DNA from: JAUIAI01 sp041396685
Lineage (GTDB): Bacteria > Pseudomonadota > Gammaproteobacteria > Burkholderiales > Burkholderiaceae_E
Assembly (NCBI GenBank): GCA_041396685.1
Contig: JAWKYD010000010.1
Span: forward strand, 243,644-307,643
Direction of reading: 5' to 3'
DNA length: 64,000 bases
Position numbers and translations under genes: made by a program. Position 1 is the stretch's first letter, and each line of letters starts with the position of its first letter. Of the stretch, positions 1-9,356 are shown in pieces. The notes beneath the pieces were generated by a model that saw only the letters and a program-made list of their open reading frames with translations, searched no databases and was not told the DNA's origin.

Positions 1-1634
1 TCGGCCGGTGGCAGCGCCGCGCCGATTACGACCCGTTGCAGTTCGAGGGCCTGGTGGCACGTTTGTCGGACGAGGTCCAGGCCATCCTGCGATCGCGCGG
101 TTACTTCAGCGCCCGGCTCGAGATCGCCACCGACTTCCAGCAGCCCACGGTCGAGCTGACGGTTCGCGCGGGTCCGCGCACCACCGTCAACAAGGTCGAT
201 CTCACGCTGCGGCGCGATGGCGAACCAGATCCGTCGCTGACCGAGTTCGCGCGCCAGGCATGGGCACTGCCGGAAGGCAGCTTCTTCGATTCGGCGCTCT
301 GGCAAAGCGGCAAGCGGCGACTCGTCGATGCTTTGAACCGGCGCGGTTTTTTGCGCGCCCGCATCGAATCCAGCGCTGCCCGGATCGATCCCGAGCTGAC
401 CGCGGCGTCGCTCGAGGTGGCGGTCGAAACGGGCCCGGTGATCGGTTTCGGCGAGCTGCAGATCGAAGGCCTGAGCCGCTACGACCGGCGCGTGGTCGTT
501 GACCAGCGGCCCTTCGCGACCGGCGAGCCCTACGACTTCGATCAGATGTTGCTGTTCCAGTCGCGTCTGCGGCTGACCGGCTATTTCGACGAGGCGACCG
601 TGCTGCCCGATCTCGAGACGCTGAGCGCCGATCCGCAGGCGACGCAGGTGCCGTTGAAGGTGCAACTGGTCGAGAAGGAGTCGAAGCGGGTGGCCTTCGG
701 CATCGGCTACAGCACGGACGAAGGTGTGCGTGGCCAGATCGGTCTCGAGCATCGCGATCTGTTCAATCGCGACTGGCGTCTCGAGTCCGCGGTGATCCTG
801 TCCCAGAAGCGCGCGCGCGCATTCGCCAACGTGCGCACACCTTATGACGCGAACGACCGCTTCGTGGGATTCGGGGGCCGGCTCGAGCGCGAGGATGTCG
901 AGGGCCAGCTCAGTTCGCGCAGCAACTCCTATATCGGCATCGGCAGACGCTACGGTGGCGGCGAGGCGTTCTTGTCGGTGCAGTACCAGACCGAGACCGT
1001 CAAGCTCGATCCGACCGCTACCGACCCGGGCCTCAGCGATACCCGTCAGGCTCTGGTCTTGGGCTTGTCCGGCGGCCTGCGCCGACTGGACTCTTCGGTC
1101 GAGCCGCGCGACGGCTACGCGCTGACTGCGCAGATTTCGGGCGCGCACGCAAGCGTGCTGAGTTCGCGCGGCTTCCTGCGCCTGTACGGCAAGGCCACCC
1201 GCTTCTATCGCGGCCCGCGCGAGTCCATGCTCAGTGACGGCACCCTGATCCTGATGGCCGAGCTGGGTTACGTCGAGGCCGGATCGCGCACCGACATTCC
1301 GAGCGAGAATCTGTTTCGGACCGGCGGCGCGCAGAGCGTGCGCGGCTACGGCTATCAGTCGCTCGGTGTCAGCGAGCGCGGCGCCGTCGTCGGCGGACGC
1401 TATCTGGCGGTCGGCTCGATCGAGTACCAGCACCGCATGAGCGATCTGTACTCGCTGGCCGTGTTCGTCGACGCGGGCAACGCCGTCGACGATACCGGTG
1501 CCTACGATCCTGTTTTCGGCTACGGCCTGGGCGCGCGCTTTCGTACGCCGATCGGCCCGATCAATTTCGACCTGGCCTACGGGGATGCCGTCTCCCGCTG
1601 GCGTCTGCACTTCTCGGTCGGCTACGGTTTCTAG
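1..1634 (+). CDS. tamA: TamA, outer-membrane subunit of the translocation and assembly module (5' truncated)
   Basis: The reading frame is open from the first bases of the window, so the signal peptide and the first POTRA domain lie upstream. About 540 residues are visible: roughly the first 200 look like POTRA repeats, the rest an Omp85/surface-antigen beta barrel. The Omp85 loop motif VRGYGYQ is encoded near position 1340, and the protein ends in an aromatic residue (VGYGF), the usual outer-membrane signature. TamA partners inner-membrane-anchored TamB, encoded next, in outer-membrane protein assembly and envelope lipid transport. The adjacent tamB makes TamA much more likely than another Omp85 paralogue. 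Confidence 0.9.
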   Translation, partial: GRWQRRADYDPLQFEGLVARLSDEVQAILRSRGYFSARLEIATDFQQPTVELTVRAGPRTTVNKVDLTLRRDGEPDPSLTEFARQAWALPEGSFFDSALWQSGKRRLVDALNRRGFLRARIESSAARIDPELTAASLEVAVETGPVIGFGELQIEGLSRYDRRVVVDQRPFATGEPYDFDQMLLFQSRLRLTGYFDEATVLPDLETLSADPQATQVPLKVQLVEKESKRVAFGIGYSTDEGVRGQIGLEHRDLFNRDWRLESAVILSQKRARAFANVRTPYDANDRFVGFGGRLEREDVEGQLSSRSNSYIGIGRRYGGGEAFLSVQYQTETVKLDPTATDPGLSDTRQALVLGLSGGLRRLDSSVEPRDGYALTAQISGAHASVLSSRGFLRLYGKATRFYRGPRESMLSDGTLILMAELGYVEAGSRTDIPSENLFRTGGAQSVRGYGYQSLGVSERGAVVGGRYLAVGSIEYQHRMSDLYSLAVFVDAGNAVDDTGAYDPVFGYGLGARFRTPIGPINFDLAYGDAVSRWRLHFSVGYGF

Positions 1635-1746
1635 GAGTTCGTAGGCGTATGAGACATGGTCAGGATTCACTCGTCGAAAGCGCTGGGCAAGGCGTGGGTT
1701 GCCGCCGTTGCGAGGCGGTATCGGCGCGGGGCGACAACCTCTAGCC

Positions 1747-4700
1747 ATGTGGCGCACGCTCGCAAAGGGTCTCGCGTGGCTCGCTCTCATCGTCGGCGTG
1801 ATGATCCTTCTGATCGTGGGCGCAGTGTTCTGGCTTGGCTCGGAGAGTGGCCGCGACACGGCGCTGGGTCTGGCGCGCCAGGCGGCCTCCGCCGCCGGCG
1901 TCGAGCTGCGTCTCGAGGGCGCACGGGGGGCGCTCGGGTCCGAGCTCGCGCTGCGGCAGCTGGAGCTGGTCAGCGGCGGCACCACGGTGCGGGCCAACGC
2001 CGTGCGCCTGGCCTGGCGACCGTCGGCGCTGTTCTCGCGCCATCTGGTGATCGATCGCCTGCAGGTCGGGGCCGTCGAAGTTCGAACCGCCGCCGGTACC
2101 ACGCCGCCGTCGCCGACGGTCGAACCGACCCGCTTGCCCGAGGCGGTCGAGTTGCCCGTCACGTTGTCGATCCGATCGATCGAGGTCGGGCAACTGACGA
2201 TCGTGCCCGCGACCGACAACGGGTCGAACACCGATCCGGTGGTTTCCACCCCGGCCACGCCCGAGGGCACGTCGGCCGCCGAAAACGGCCCGTCGCCACC
2301 GCTGCGACTGAACGATCTGCGCGCGACGTTCGCGTACTCGGATCAACGATTCCGGCTCGATGACGCATCATTGGTCACGCCCTGGGGGGGCGTGGATGGC
2401 CTGTCGCTGACGGTGCGCGACCGCATGCCCTACGGCCTGAACGCGCAATTGCGCTTCGCTGGCGAGGCGGCCGGCCAGCCGGTCGCGATCGACCTGCGCG
2501 CGAGCGGTGACGCCGAGCGGCTGTCGCTGTCCTGGGACGGACGGCTGGCCGACGGCCGCGCACAAGGCGAGGCGCTGTTGCGGCCGCTACAGGCCTTACC
2601 GGCGGTCAGCGCCCGGCTCACCGTCGACGGGCTCGACCTGCAACGCTTCGGCGAGCAACTGCCACGCGCGTCGATCGCGTTCGAGATTTCGCTCGACAAT
2701 CTGGTTCAGGCGACCCGGGTCGGCGCCGGCGACCCGCGGCCACCGGTGGCCCAATGGCAGGGGCGGGTGCGCGCGGTCAATGCGCAGCCCGGTCTCTGGC
2801 CGGCCGGTCGCCTGCCGCTGGCCTCTCTCGAGAGTGGTTGGGCGCTCGATTGGCGCGGCGATCCGGCGAGCAGCCGTGTCGCGCTCGGCGGCCTGACTCT
2901 CGAGCTGGTTCGCTCCGACGAAGCCCGTGCCCATGTGCGCGGCGAGCTGCAGAGCACGCTGGGCGTGAGCCGTCCGCTGGGTCGCTGGCAGATTCCGGAC
3001 GGCAGCGCCAGGCTGACCCTCGATAACCTCGACCTGGCGAGTCTGGCGGCGTTGGCCTCGACGCGGCTGTCCGGCACCATCGAGTGGCGCGACGACCTGC
3101 TCGCGGCCGATCTGCGACGGCCAGCGGCGCAATCGGCTGCCGGCGATCCGGCGGCGCTCACGGCCGCGGCGTCGTTGGCGCTGCGCGCCCGGCTGAATCC
3201 GGAGTCGGTGGTCTTCGAGCGATTGCAGCTCTCGGTCGGCGAGGGCGCCCTGCGCGCCGCCGGCGAGGTCGGTCTGAGCCCACCGTATCGCAGCACGCTG
3301 GCCGGACAACTCGATCGAATTCGTCCCGCGGCCTGGCTCGGCAAGCGCTGGCCGCAGGGCGAGCGTTGGGCGGATTCCCGGCTGAGCGCCGGCTTCGGGC
3401 TGCAGGGTGAGTTGGCGAGGGATTCCGTCTCCAGCCTGACGCTCAACATCACCGACAGCCGACTGGCCGGCCAGCCGCTGGCCGGATTGCTGCAGGGCAC
3501 CGCGCATATCACCGACGGCGGCGGGCTGCAGCGACTCGATGCGCTGCAACTCGATCTGCGCCATGGCAGCGATCGCTGGCAGGCCAGTGGTGCGCTCGGG
3601 CAGGACAAGGACGAACTGACGATCTCGCTCCGTCTCGGCGATCTGGCATCGCTGGCGCCGGGGCTCGCCGGCGACGCCAGGGCCGATGCCCGCCTCACCG
3701 GCCGGCTGGACGCATTGCGATTGACGCTCGATGCCGGCGCCCGCCGTCTGCGCATCGACGCTGGCGAATCACCGCTGCGCATCGACGGCCTGACGTTGAC
3801 CTACGCCGGTCCGGTCGATCGCACCGGCCTGGGTGATCAGAGGTTTCGGGCGGCCGTGGGTGCGGATGCCGTGATCGTCGGCACCGAGACCGTCAACCGG
3901 CTTTCCGCCCGTCTGGACGGCACGATGGCCGAGCACAGGCTGAGCCTCGATGCGCGCGCGCGCGAGCACCGCCTGCGCACGAATCTGTCGGGGGGCCTGC
4001 AACTGGCGGCCGGCGAGTTCGCTGATCCGCGCTGGCGCGCAACGTTGCGCGACACCCGACTCGACGGGCCGTTGCAAGCGTCACAGCGTGGCACGGCGAA
4101 TGTCCGCTATGACGCTCAGGGAGTGCGGGCCGAAGGCCTCGATCTCGCGCTCGCGCAGGGTCGGTTGACCGTTGCCGAGGCCCGGCGCGCCAGCGAGGAT
4201 GGTCGTTTCGCGGTGCGTGCCGAGTGGCGCCAGTTGGCCCTGGGTCCGTTGCTGGCGCCGGCCGCCGTGACCCTGCCGGAGGGTCTGCCCGAGTTCGAGT
4301 TGGCCGGGCGCCTCGATCTCGCGGGGACCGGTCCGGCCGATCTGGATGGCCGTGTCGTGCTCGAGCTGGCCGAGAAGGTCCGTGGGGGCACGGCACGCGT
4401 GCTCGCGGGTCGCAACCGGCTCGAGGCCGAGCTCGACGCGGGACAGCTTGGCGGGATCGTCGAGCTGACCTTGCCGTCGCTCGCGTTCACACGCCGCTGG
4501 ACCGGGGCGGACTGGCAGATCGATGGCGGATTGACCCTGGCCGGGGACCTCAGTGGCCCGCTGACCGAGCCGCAGATCGCAGCGCGCATCAGCGGCCGCG
4601 ATCTGAGCGTTTTGCAGCCGACCATGGGTTGGCGGCTCGACGACGGCAGCCTGCGTGCGCTGGTTAGTGGTCGCACGATGACGATCGAGTCGCTGCGGCT

Positions 4701-5841
4701 GGCCAGCGGCGAGGGCAGCATGACATTGTCGGGCAGCGCCGAATTGCTCGACAGGGGGGCGGTCGACGCACCGGGGGCCCTGCCGCTGCGCGGGCGTTTC
4801 GAACTGGTCAGCGATTCGCTCGAGGTGCCGATCGGCCCGGGCCAGCGAATCGTACTCAGTGGCACGGCGCGTTTCGACAGCGCCGCCGACGGCATGCGCC
4901 TGAGTGGCGACTTGCGTGCCGACCGTGGCGTGATCGAGATCGCCAGTTCGGGCGCGCCGTCACTGCCCGGTGACGTGACCATCGTCGATGCCAGCCAGCC
5001 GGCCGAAGCGCCGGCGCCGGCCAAGTCGGGCGAGCCGCCCTCGGCGGCGCCGGTCGTGCGCAGCGATCTGCGCATCGACCTGGGCGAGCAGTTGCGCGTG
5101 GTCGGCGCCGGTGTCGACGCACGCCTTGGCGGACAGCTGAAGATTGGCGGTACCTTGCCCGAGAACCCGACCGTGAGCGGTACCGTTCGTCTGATCGAAG
5201 GGTCGTACAAGGCCTACGGCCAGGACCTGCAAGTCAGGCGCGGCAACGTTCAGTTCAACGGGCCGATCGACAACCCGGCGCTCGATATCGTCGCGGTGCG
5301 GCCAAACCTGCCGGTCGAGGTCGGTGTCTCGATCAGCGGCAATGCGCTCAATCCCGTGATCGAGGTTTTCTCGTCGCCGAACATGTCCGATGCCGAGAAA
5401 TTGTCGTGGCTGGTGCTGGGTGCGCCGTTGTCCGATGCTCCGTCGGCCGCCCAGTCCCTGGCTCTGCGCCAGGCGGCGATGAGCCTGGTCGGCCGTGACG
5501 ACGGCAGTATCTCCGGCGGCGGGCTGGCCGACAAGCTGGGGCTCGAGAACATCGGTCTGGGCTATGCGTCGTCCACCGGTCAGAAGGAGCTGGTCGGTGA
5601 CACGGGTGCGCCCACGGACCTGCCGGGAGCCCAGAACCAGTCGTCGTCGGGCGCGCGTGACGAGGTGGTCACCCTGGCCAAGCGCCTGTCCAAGCGTTTG
5701 CTGATCAGTTACGAGCAGGGCGTGCGCGGCGTGTGGAACCTCCTGAGGATCCAGTACGAAATCAACGACCGGGTGCTGTTGCGTGCGCAGACCGGTAGCG
5801 ACAGCGCGGTCGACCTGCTGTATTCGTTCACCTTCGACTGA
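1747..5841 (+). CDS. tamB: TamB, inner-membrane-anchored bridging subunit of the TAM complex
   Basis: This 1364-residue protein (E. coli TamB is 1259) starts with one N-terminal membrane anchor (about residues 8-32, MWRTLAKGLAW then a run of Ile/Leu/Val). A very long beta-rich AsmA/DUF490-type body follows, of the kind that forms a periplasm-spanning hydrophobic groove. The C-terminal ~350 residues are the conserved TamB domain, ending in YSFTFD. The frame also opens at 1699, but the ATG at 1747 places the anchor at the extreme N terminus. Neither start has a strong ribosome site. It follows tamA by 112 bases, so the two are probably cotranscribed. Residues around 1090-1110 form an Ala/Pro-rich low-complexity insert. 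Confidence 0.92.
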   Translation: MWRTLAKGLAWLALIVGVMILLIVGAVFWLGSESGRDTALGLARQAASAAGVELRLEGARGALGSELALRQLELVSGGTTVRANAVRLAWRPSALFSRHLVIDRLQVGAVEVRTAAGTTPPSPTVEPTRLPEAVELPVTLSIRSIEVGQLTIVPATDNGSNTDPVVSTPATPEGTSAAENGPSPPLRLNDLRATFAYSDQRFRLDDASLVTPWGGVDGLSLTVRDRMPYGLNAQLRFAGEAAGQPVAIDLRASGDAERLSLSWDGRLADGRAQGEALLRPLQALPAVSARLTVDGLDLQRFGEQLPRASIAFEISLDNLVQATRVGAGDPRPPVAQWQGRVRAVNAQPGLWPAGRLPLASLESGWALDWRGDPASSRVALGGLTLELVRSDEARAHVRGELQSTLGVSRPLGRWQIPDGSARLTLDNLDLASLAALASTRLSGTIEWRDDLLAADLRRPAAQSAAGDPAALTAAASLALRARLNPESVVFERLQLSVGEGALRAAGEVGLSPPYRSTLAGQLDRIRPAAWLGKRWPQGERWADSRLSAGFGLQGELARDSVSSLTLNITDSRLAGQPLAGLLQGTAHITDGGGLQRLDALQLDLRHGSDRWQASGALGQDKDELTISLRLGDLASLAPGLAGDARADARLTGRLDALRLTLDAGARRLRIDAGESPLRIDGLTLTYAGPVDRTGLGDQRFRAAVGADAVIVGTETVNRLSARLDGTMAEHRLSLDARAREHRLRTNLSGGLQLAAGEFADPRWRATLRDTRLDGPLQASQRGTANVRYDAQGVRAEGLDLALAQGRLTVAEARRASEDGRFAVRAEWRQLALGPLLAPAAVTLPEGLPEFELAGRLDLAGTGPADLDGRVVLELAEKVRGGTARVLAGRNRLEAELDAGQLGGIVELTLPSLAFTRRWTGADWQIDGGLTLAGDLSGPLTEPQIAARISGRDLSVLQPTMGWRLDDGSLRALVSGRTMTIESLRLASGEGSMTLSGSAELLDRGAVDAPGALPLRGRFELVSDSLEVPIGPGQRIVLSGTARFDSAADGMRLSGDLRADRGVIEIASSGAPSLPGDVTIVDASQPAEAPAPAKSGEPPSAAPVVRSDLRIDLGEQLRVVGAGVDARLGGQLKIGGTLPENPTVSGTVRLIEGSYKAYGQDLQVRRGNVQFNGPIDNPALDIVAVRPNLPVEVGVSISGNALNPVIEVFSSPNMSDAEKLSWLVLGAPLSDAPSAAQSLALRQAAMSLVGRDDGSISGGGLADKLGLENIGLGYASSTGQKELVGDTGAPTDLPGAQNQSSSGARDEVVTLAKRLSKRLLISYEQGVRGVWNLLRIQYEINDRVLLRAQTGSDSAVDLLYSFTFD

Positions 5842-5888
5842 CCTTCATCGCGGCCGGCGCTCGTCGGACGCCGTTTCCGGAGCAGACG

Positions 5889-6281
5889 ATGATGGATTAC
5901 TCGACGATCATGCGGGCTTGGAAGAGAGCTTGCGCGGTGGGGTTTGCGGCGGCCTTCGTGTCCAACCCGGCGCATGCCGGGGCCGCCGATGTTCTCGCCG
6001 TCGACGTGCACGCCCAGGGCGACGGATACCGCTTCTCGGCGACGATCCGCTCGGCCGATCGGGGCTGGCAACGGTATTGCGATCGCTTCGAGATACTGGC
6101 GCCCGACGGCCGGGTGCTCGCCACCCGGATCCTCGTCCATCCTCACGTCGACGAGCAGCCGTTTACCAGATCGCTCGACGATGTGAGAATTCCGGGCGAT
6201 GTCGGCCATGTGGTGGTCCGCGCGCGCATGAAGCCAGACGGCGCCAGCGGTGCGACCATTCGCGTGACTTGGCCGCCCTAG
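5889..6281 (+). CDS. small secreted protein of unknown function
   Basis: This 130-residue protein has an N-terminal signal peptide (basic residues, then an Ala/Val-rich stretch) with a likely signal peptidase I site after NPAHA. The mature part of about 100 residues is predicted mostly beta and has one cysteine; I do not recognise a family. GGAG sits six bases before the first ATG at 5889; the ATG at 5910 would give a tidier signal peptide. It lies 47 bases after tamB and may share its transcript. Periplasmic or extracellular location is inferred only from the signal peptide. Confidence 0.7.
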   Translation: MMDYSTIMRAWKRACAVGFAAAFVSNPAHAGAADVLAVDVHAQGDGYRFSATIRSADRGWQRYCDRFEILAPDGRVLATRILVHPHVDEQPFTRSLDDVRIPGDVGHVVVRARMKPDGASGATIRVTWPP

Positions 6282-6342
6282 CCCCGAGCAGCGATGACCA
6301 TCGCCGGGGCGCTGGCCCATTCAATCGAGGCAGACCGAACCG

Positions 6343-7203
6343 ATGCTCAGCGAACAACAGAAGCAGGCCTTTTGGCGCGACGGATATCTGATGGTGGGCG
6401 GGGTGGTTGCGGGCGACGCGCTGGCGCGGCTGCAGCGCACGATGGCCGGCTGGGTCGACGAGAGCCGCGCGCACGCGCAACCATGGGGGCGCACGATCGA
6501 TGACCGTCCGCGCTTCCATCTCGAGGCCGGCCACGGCCCGGGTGCGCCGCGCCTCTTGCGCGTCAATGCGCCGATCGAGGTCTCTGACGACTTTCTGAAC
6601 GTGGCCACCGACGGCCGTCTGCCGGCCGTGGTCGCCGACCTGATCGGCCCCAACGTGAAGCTGCACCACACCAAGATCAATGCCAAGCAGCCGGGCGGAC
6701 ACACGGCCGTGCGCTGGCACCAGGATTTCGCCTTCACGCCGCATAGCAACGACGACGTGGTGACGGCGCTGGTCATGGTCGACGAAGTCGACGAGCGCAA
6801 CGGCCCGCTCGAGGTTCTGCCGGGATCGCACCGCGACGAGATCTATTCCCTTTGGCACGACGAGGCTTTCACCGGTGCGGTGTCGACCGAGATCGAATCT
6901 CGCAGCCGGGAGCGCGCGGTGCTCTGCACGGGCCCGGCCGGCTCGGTCTGCCTGATGCACACGCGTCTGCTGCATGGTTCGGCGCCCAACCAGGGAAGCA
7001 GCCCGCGCACCCTGTTCATCGCGGTCTACTCGGCCGACGACGCCGTACCGCTGTCGCCAAACCCGATGCCGCATCGCTTCGAGGGCATGTTGGTCGCCGG
7101 TCAGCGGTCGCGGCGGGTGCGCAGCGTGGCATTCGACATGCGCTTGCCGCAGCTGCCGCGCACTGGTTCGTTCTTCGATCAACAGGCCGCACCGTCGCGC
7201 TGA
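6343..7203 (+). CDS. phytanoyl-CoA dioxygenase (PhyH) family oxygenase
   Basis: This 286-residue protein fits the Fe(II)/2-oxoglutarate PhyH family in length and motifs. The metal site is visible as HxD in RWHQDFAF (about residues 125-132) and the distal histidine in LLHGSAPNQG (about residue 210), followed by an arginine (SPRTLF) that could bind 2-oxoglutarate. It is a soluble cytoplasmic enzyme. The substrate cannot be inferred: bacterial members hydroxylate fatty acyl chains, ectoine-like osmolytes or secondary metabolites, and no biosynthetic neighbour helps. It stands alone between the tam genes and the chemotaxis receptors. Confidence 0.85.
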   Translation: MLSEQQKQAFWRDGYLMVGGVVAGDALARLQRTMAGWVDESRAHAQPWGRTIDDRPRFHLEAGHGPGAPRLLRVNAPIEVSDDFLNVATDGRLPAVVADLIGPNVKLHHTKINAKQPGGHTAVRWHQDFAFTPHSNDDVVTALVMVDEVDERNGPLEVLPGSHRDEIYSLWHDEAFTGAVSTEIESRSRERAVLCTGPAGSVCLMHTRLLHGSAPNQGSSPRTLFIAVYSADDAVPLSPNPMPHRFEGMLVAGQRSRRVRSVAFDMRLPQLPRTGSFFDQQAAPSR

Positions 7204-7485
7204 ACGAAGAGCCCGCGGCCACCGGTCGGCCGCGCACGCCTGCAGGGGGTTGAACAGGCGTCGAATGTCTGCCTTGTTCGACCGACTGCCGTGCGGGGAC
7301 TCCGACTGGCGTCCCGTCTCGGCGCATGAAATCGTGACCGCCATGGGATTAACCGCTGCGCGGGCCGCGTTTTCGGACGACCGGCCTCAAGCCTGACTGA
7401 GCAGAATTGGCAGCGTGGCCGGCATCACGCGGGGAGCCTCGACGATCGAGACCCGACTCTGTCGACCGGTCGTGGAGCCAAACGA

Positions 7486-9126
7486 ATGCGCAAGAACCTG
7501 CCCGTCACGGGAATCGAACATCGTCTCGACGCGAAGACCCAACTCGTTTCGACGACCGACACCAAGGGGCGAATCACCTATTGCAACGATGCTTTTTGCG
7601 AAGCATCGGGATTCAGCCGTGACGAGTTGATCGGCCAGCCGCACAACCTGATCCGCCATCCAGACATGCCGGAAGAAGCGTTTCGCGATCTGTGGGCAAC
7701 GATCGAGAACGGGCATCTGTGGCAGGGCGTGGTCAAGAACCGGCGCAAAAACGGCGACCACTACTGGGTGGTGGCCAATGTCACGCCGCTCTACGAAGGC
7801 GAGCGCATCGTCAGTTATTTGTCCGTACGTGGTCTGCCCTCGCGTGAGCAGATTGCCGCCTGCGAAGCCTTGTACGCGACCATGCGCGAAGAGGCGCAAC
7901 GCGGCCGGCTCGTCCATCGGGTGCAGGGCGGGCGGGTCTGGCGCAATACACCGCTCGGCCGGCTGCGACGCTTGCTCGTGCCGAGCCAGCGCCAGCAGAT
8001 CGTCCGCCTGAACATCGCTCTGGCCCTGGTGGCGTTGGCTGGCGGGCTGCTCGGTTCCGTGCTGCTGCCGTCGGGGTGGTCTTCGTTGTTCCAGGCGGTG
8101 TTGACCGGGCTCATCGGCTTCGTCGGACTACGCCATTTCTGGGTGCAGCCGATGCGTCAACTGGAGCGCTACTCGGCACGCCTGGCGGCCTGCGATCTCA
8201 CGGCCGCCGAAGTGCCCTCCACCGGCGCGTTGTTCGGCGGCCTGGGCATGGCACTGGGCCAGATCTCGTACAACATTCACGCGGTGATGTCGGACGTTCG
8301 CGCCGAAATCCACGCCCTGCGCAGCACCACGTCTCAGTTGATCGCTTCCAAGGGCGAATTGTCCAAGCGCACGGAATCGCAGGCGGATTCGCTGACCGAG
8401 ACGGCCAGCGCAATGGAGCAGATGACCGCGGCCGTGCGCGCCAGCGCCGACCAGGCGCGCACCGCTGCGACCATGTCGCACGAGGTGGGCAAGATCACCG
8501 ACCGCAGCCAGCGTGCGGTCAGCGAGGTGGTGACCACGATGGACCAGATCGGCGCGGCGTCGAATCGCGTCACCGACATCATCCAGGTCATCGAGGGCAT
8601 CGCATTCCAGACCAACCTGCTGGCGCTCAATGCATCGGTGGAGGCGGCGCGCGCCGGCGAGCAAGGCCGCGGTTTCGCGGTCGTGGCCGCCGAGGTGCGC
8701 GCACTCGCCCAGCGGAGCGCCGGCGCGGCCAAGGAGATTCGCAAGCTGATCGCCGAAGCAACCGATCGGGTGCAGGCCGGCCTGGAGGTGACCCATGCGG
8801 CGCGCGACACGATCGACGAAGCGCTGACCGCGGTGCAGGAGATGGGCAGGCTCGCCGATGCGATCGCCGATGCCGCCGCCGAGCAAACCGCGGGCATTTC
8901 CCAGGTCAATGAATCGTTGACGAACATGGATGTGGTCACGCAGCACAATGCGTCGATGGTCGACGAGTTGTCGGGCTCGGCGTCCGCGCTCAGTGTCCAG
9001 GCCGACACGCTCGCGGACAGCCTCGATCTTTTCAAGGTTTCCAGCCAGGACCTGCGCAGCCAGCGCGAAGTCGATGGTGCCGCGCTGCGCCGTCAGGCCA
9101 AGGCCCGGCTCGCGGCAGCGGCCTGA
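7486..9126 (+). CDS. PAS-containing methyl-accepting chemotaxis protein (Aer-like), copy 1
   Basis: This 546-residue receptor has an N-terminal PAS domain (about 24-102; NLIRHPDMPEEAFRDLW is the typical Aer-type signature). A hydrophobic membrane segment (about 171-220) and a short HAMP-like stretch follow. The C-terminal signalling domain has the invariant hairpin tip near residues 368-411 (IAFQTNLLALNASVEAARAG). The layout matches Aer redox/energy taxis receptors, in which PAS binds FAD; flavin binding is inferred. Signals would pass to CheW/CheA. No other che genes are in the window. The next gene is a paralogue of identical length with the same MRKNLPVT start. Confidence 0.92.
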   Translation: MRKNLPVTGIEHRLDAKTQLVSTTDTKGRITYCNDAFCEASGFSRDELIGQPHNLIRHPDMPEEAFRDLWATIENGHLWQGVVKNRRKNGDHYWVVANVTPLYEGERIVSYLSVRGLPSREQIAACEALYATMREEAQRGRLVHRVQGGRVWRNTPLGRLRRLLVPSQRQQIVRLNIALALVALAGGLLGSVLLPSGWSSLFQAVLTGLIGFVGLRHFWVQPMRQLERYSARLAACDLTAAEVPSTGALFGGLGMALGQISYNIHAVMSDVRAEIHALRSTTSQLIASKGELSKRTESQADSLTETASAMEQMTAAVRASADQARTAATMSHEVGKITDRSQRAVSEVVTTMDQIGAASNRVTDIIQVIEGIAFQTNLLALNASVEAARAGEQGRGFAVVAAEVRALAQRSAGAAKEIRKLIAEATDRVQAGLEVTHAARDTIDEALTAVQEMGRLADAIADAAAEQTAGISQVNESLTNMDVVTQHNASMVDELSGSASALSVQADTLADSLDLFKVSSQDLRSQREVDGAALRRQAKARLAAAA

Positions 9127-9173
9127 ACCAGCAGAGGGAACGCACCGGCACCTGACGGATCGCCGGTACACGG

Positions 9174-9197
9174 GGGCGCCGATGTGGCGCCCTTTTT
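9174..9197 (+). terminator. intrinsic terminator between the two receptor genes
   Basis: A perfect 7-bp stem, GGGCGCC / GGCGCCC, with loop GATGT is followed directly by five T residues. It lies 47 bases after the stop of the first chemotaxis receptor, so the second receptor (start 9357) probably has its own promoter. Confidence 0.9.
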
Positions 9198-9356
9198 CAT
9201 CTGTGGTGCGCGCCCGACGTGCGCCAAGAATGACAGCCAAACCGTCGTTTTTGAACCATTTGGGATAGTCCCGAACGGGATAGTCTCGTTACCGGTGGCC
9301 GCTTCCGATCGATGAAGTGCGGGTGCGGCCCTCTTGCATGGGTCAGCGAGGCTCCG

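Noticed and set aside
7204..7485. Gene in the 282-base gap before the first chemotaxis receptor
   Set aside because: Open frames there are short, lack ribosome sites and look random; a GC-rich stem near 7213 lacks a T run, so it was not called a terminator.
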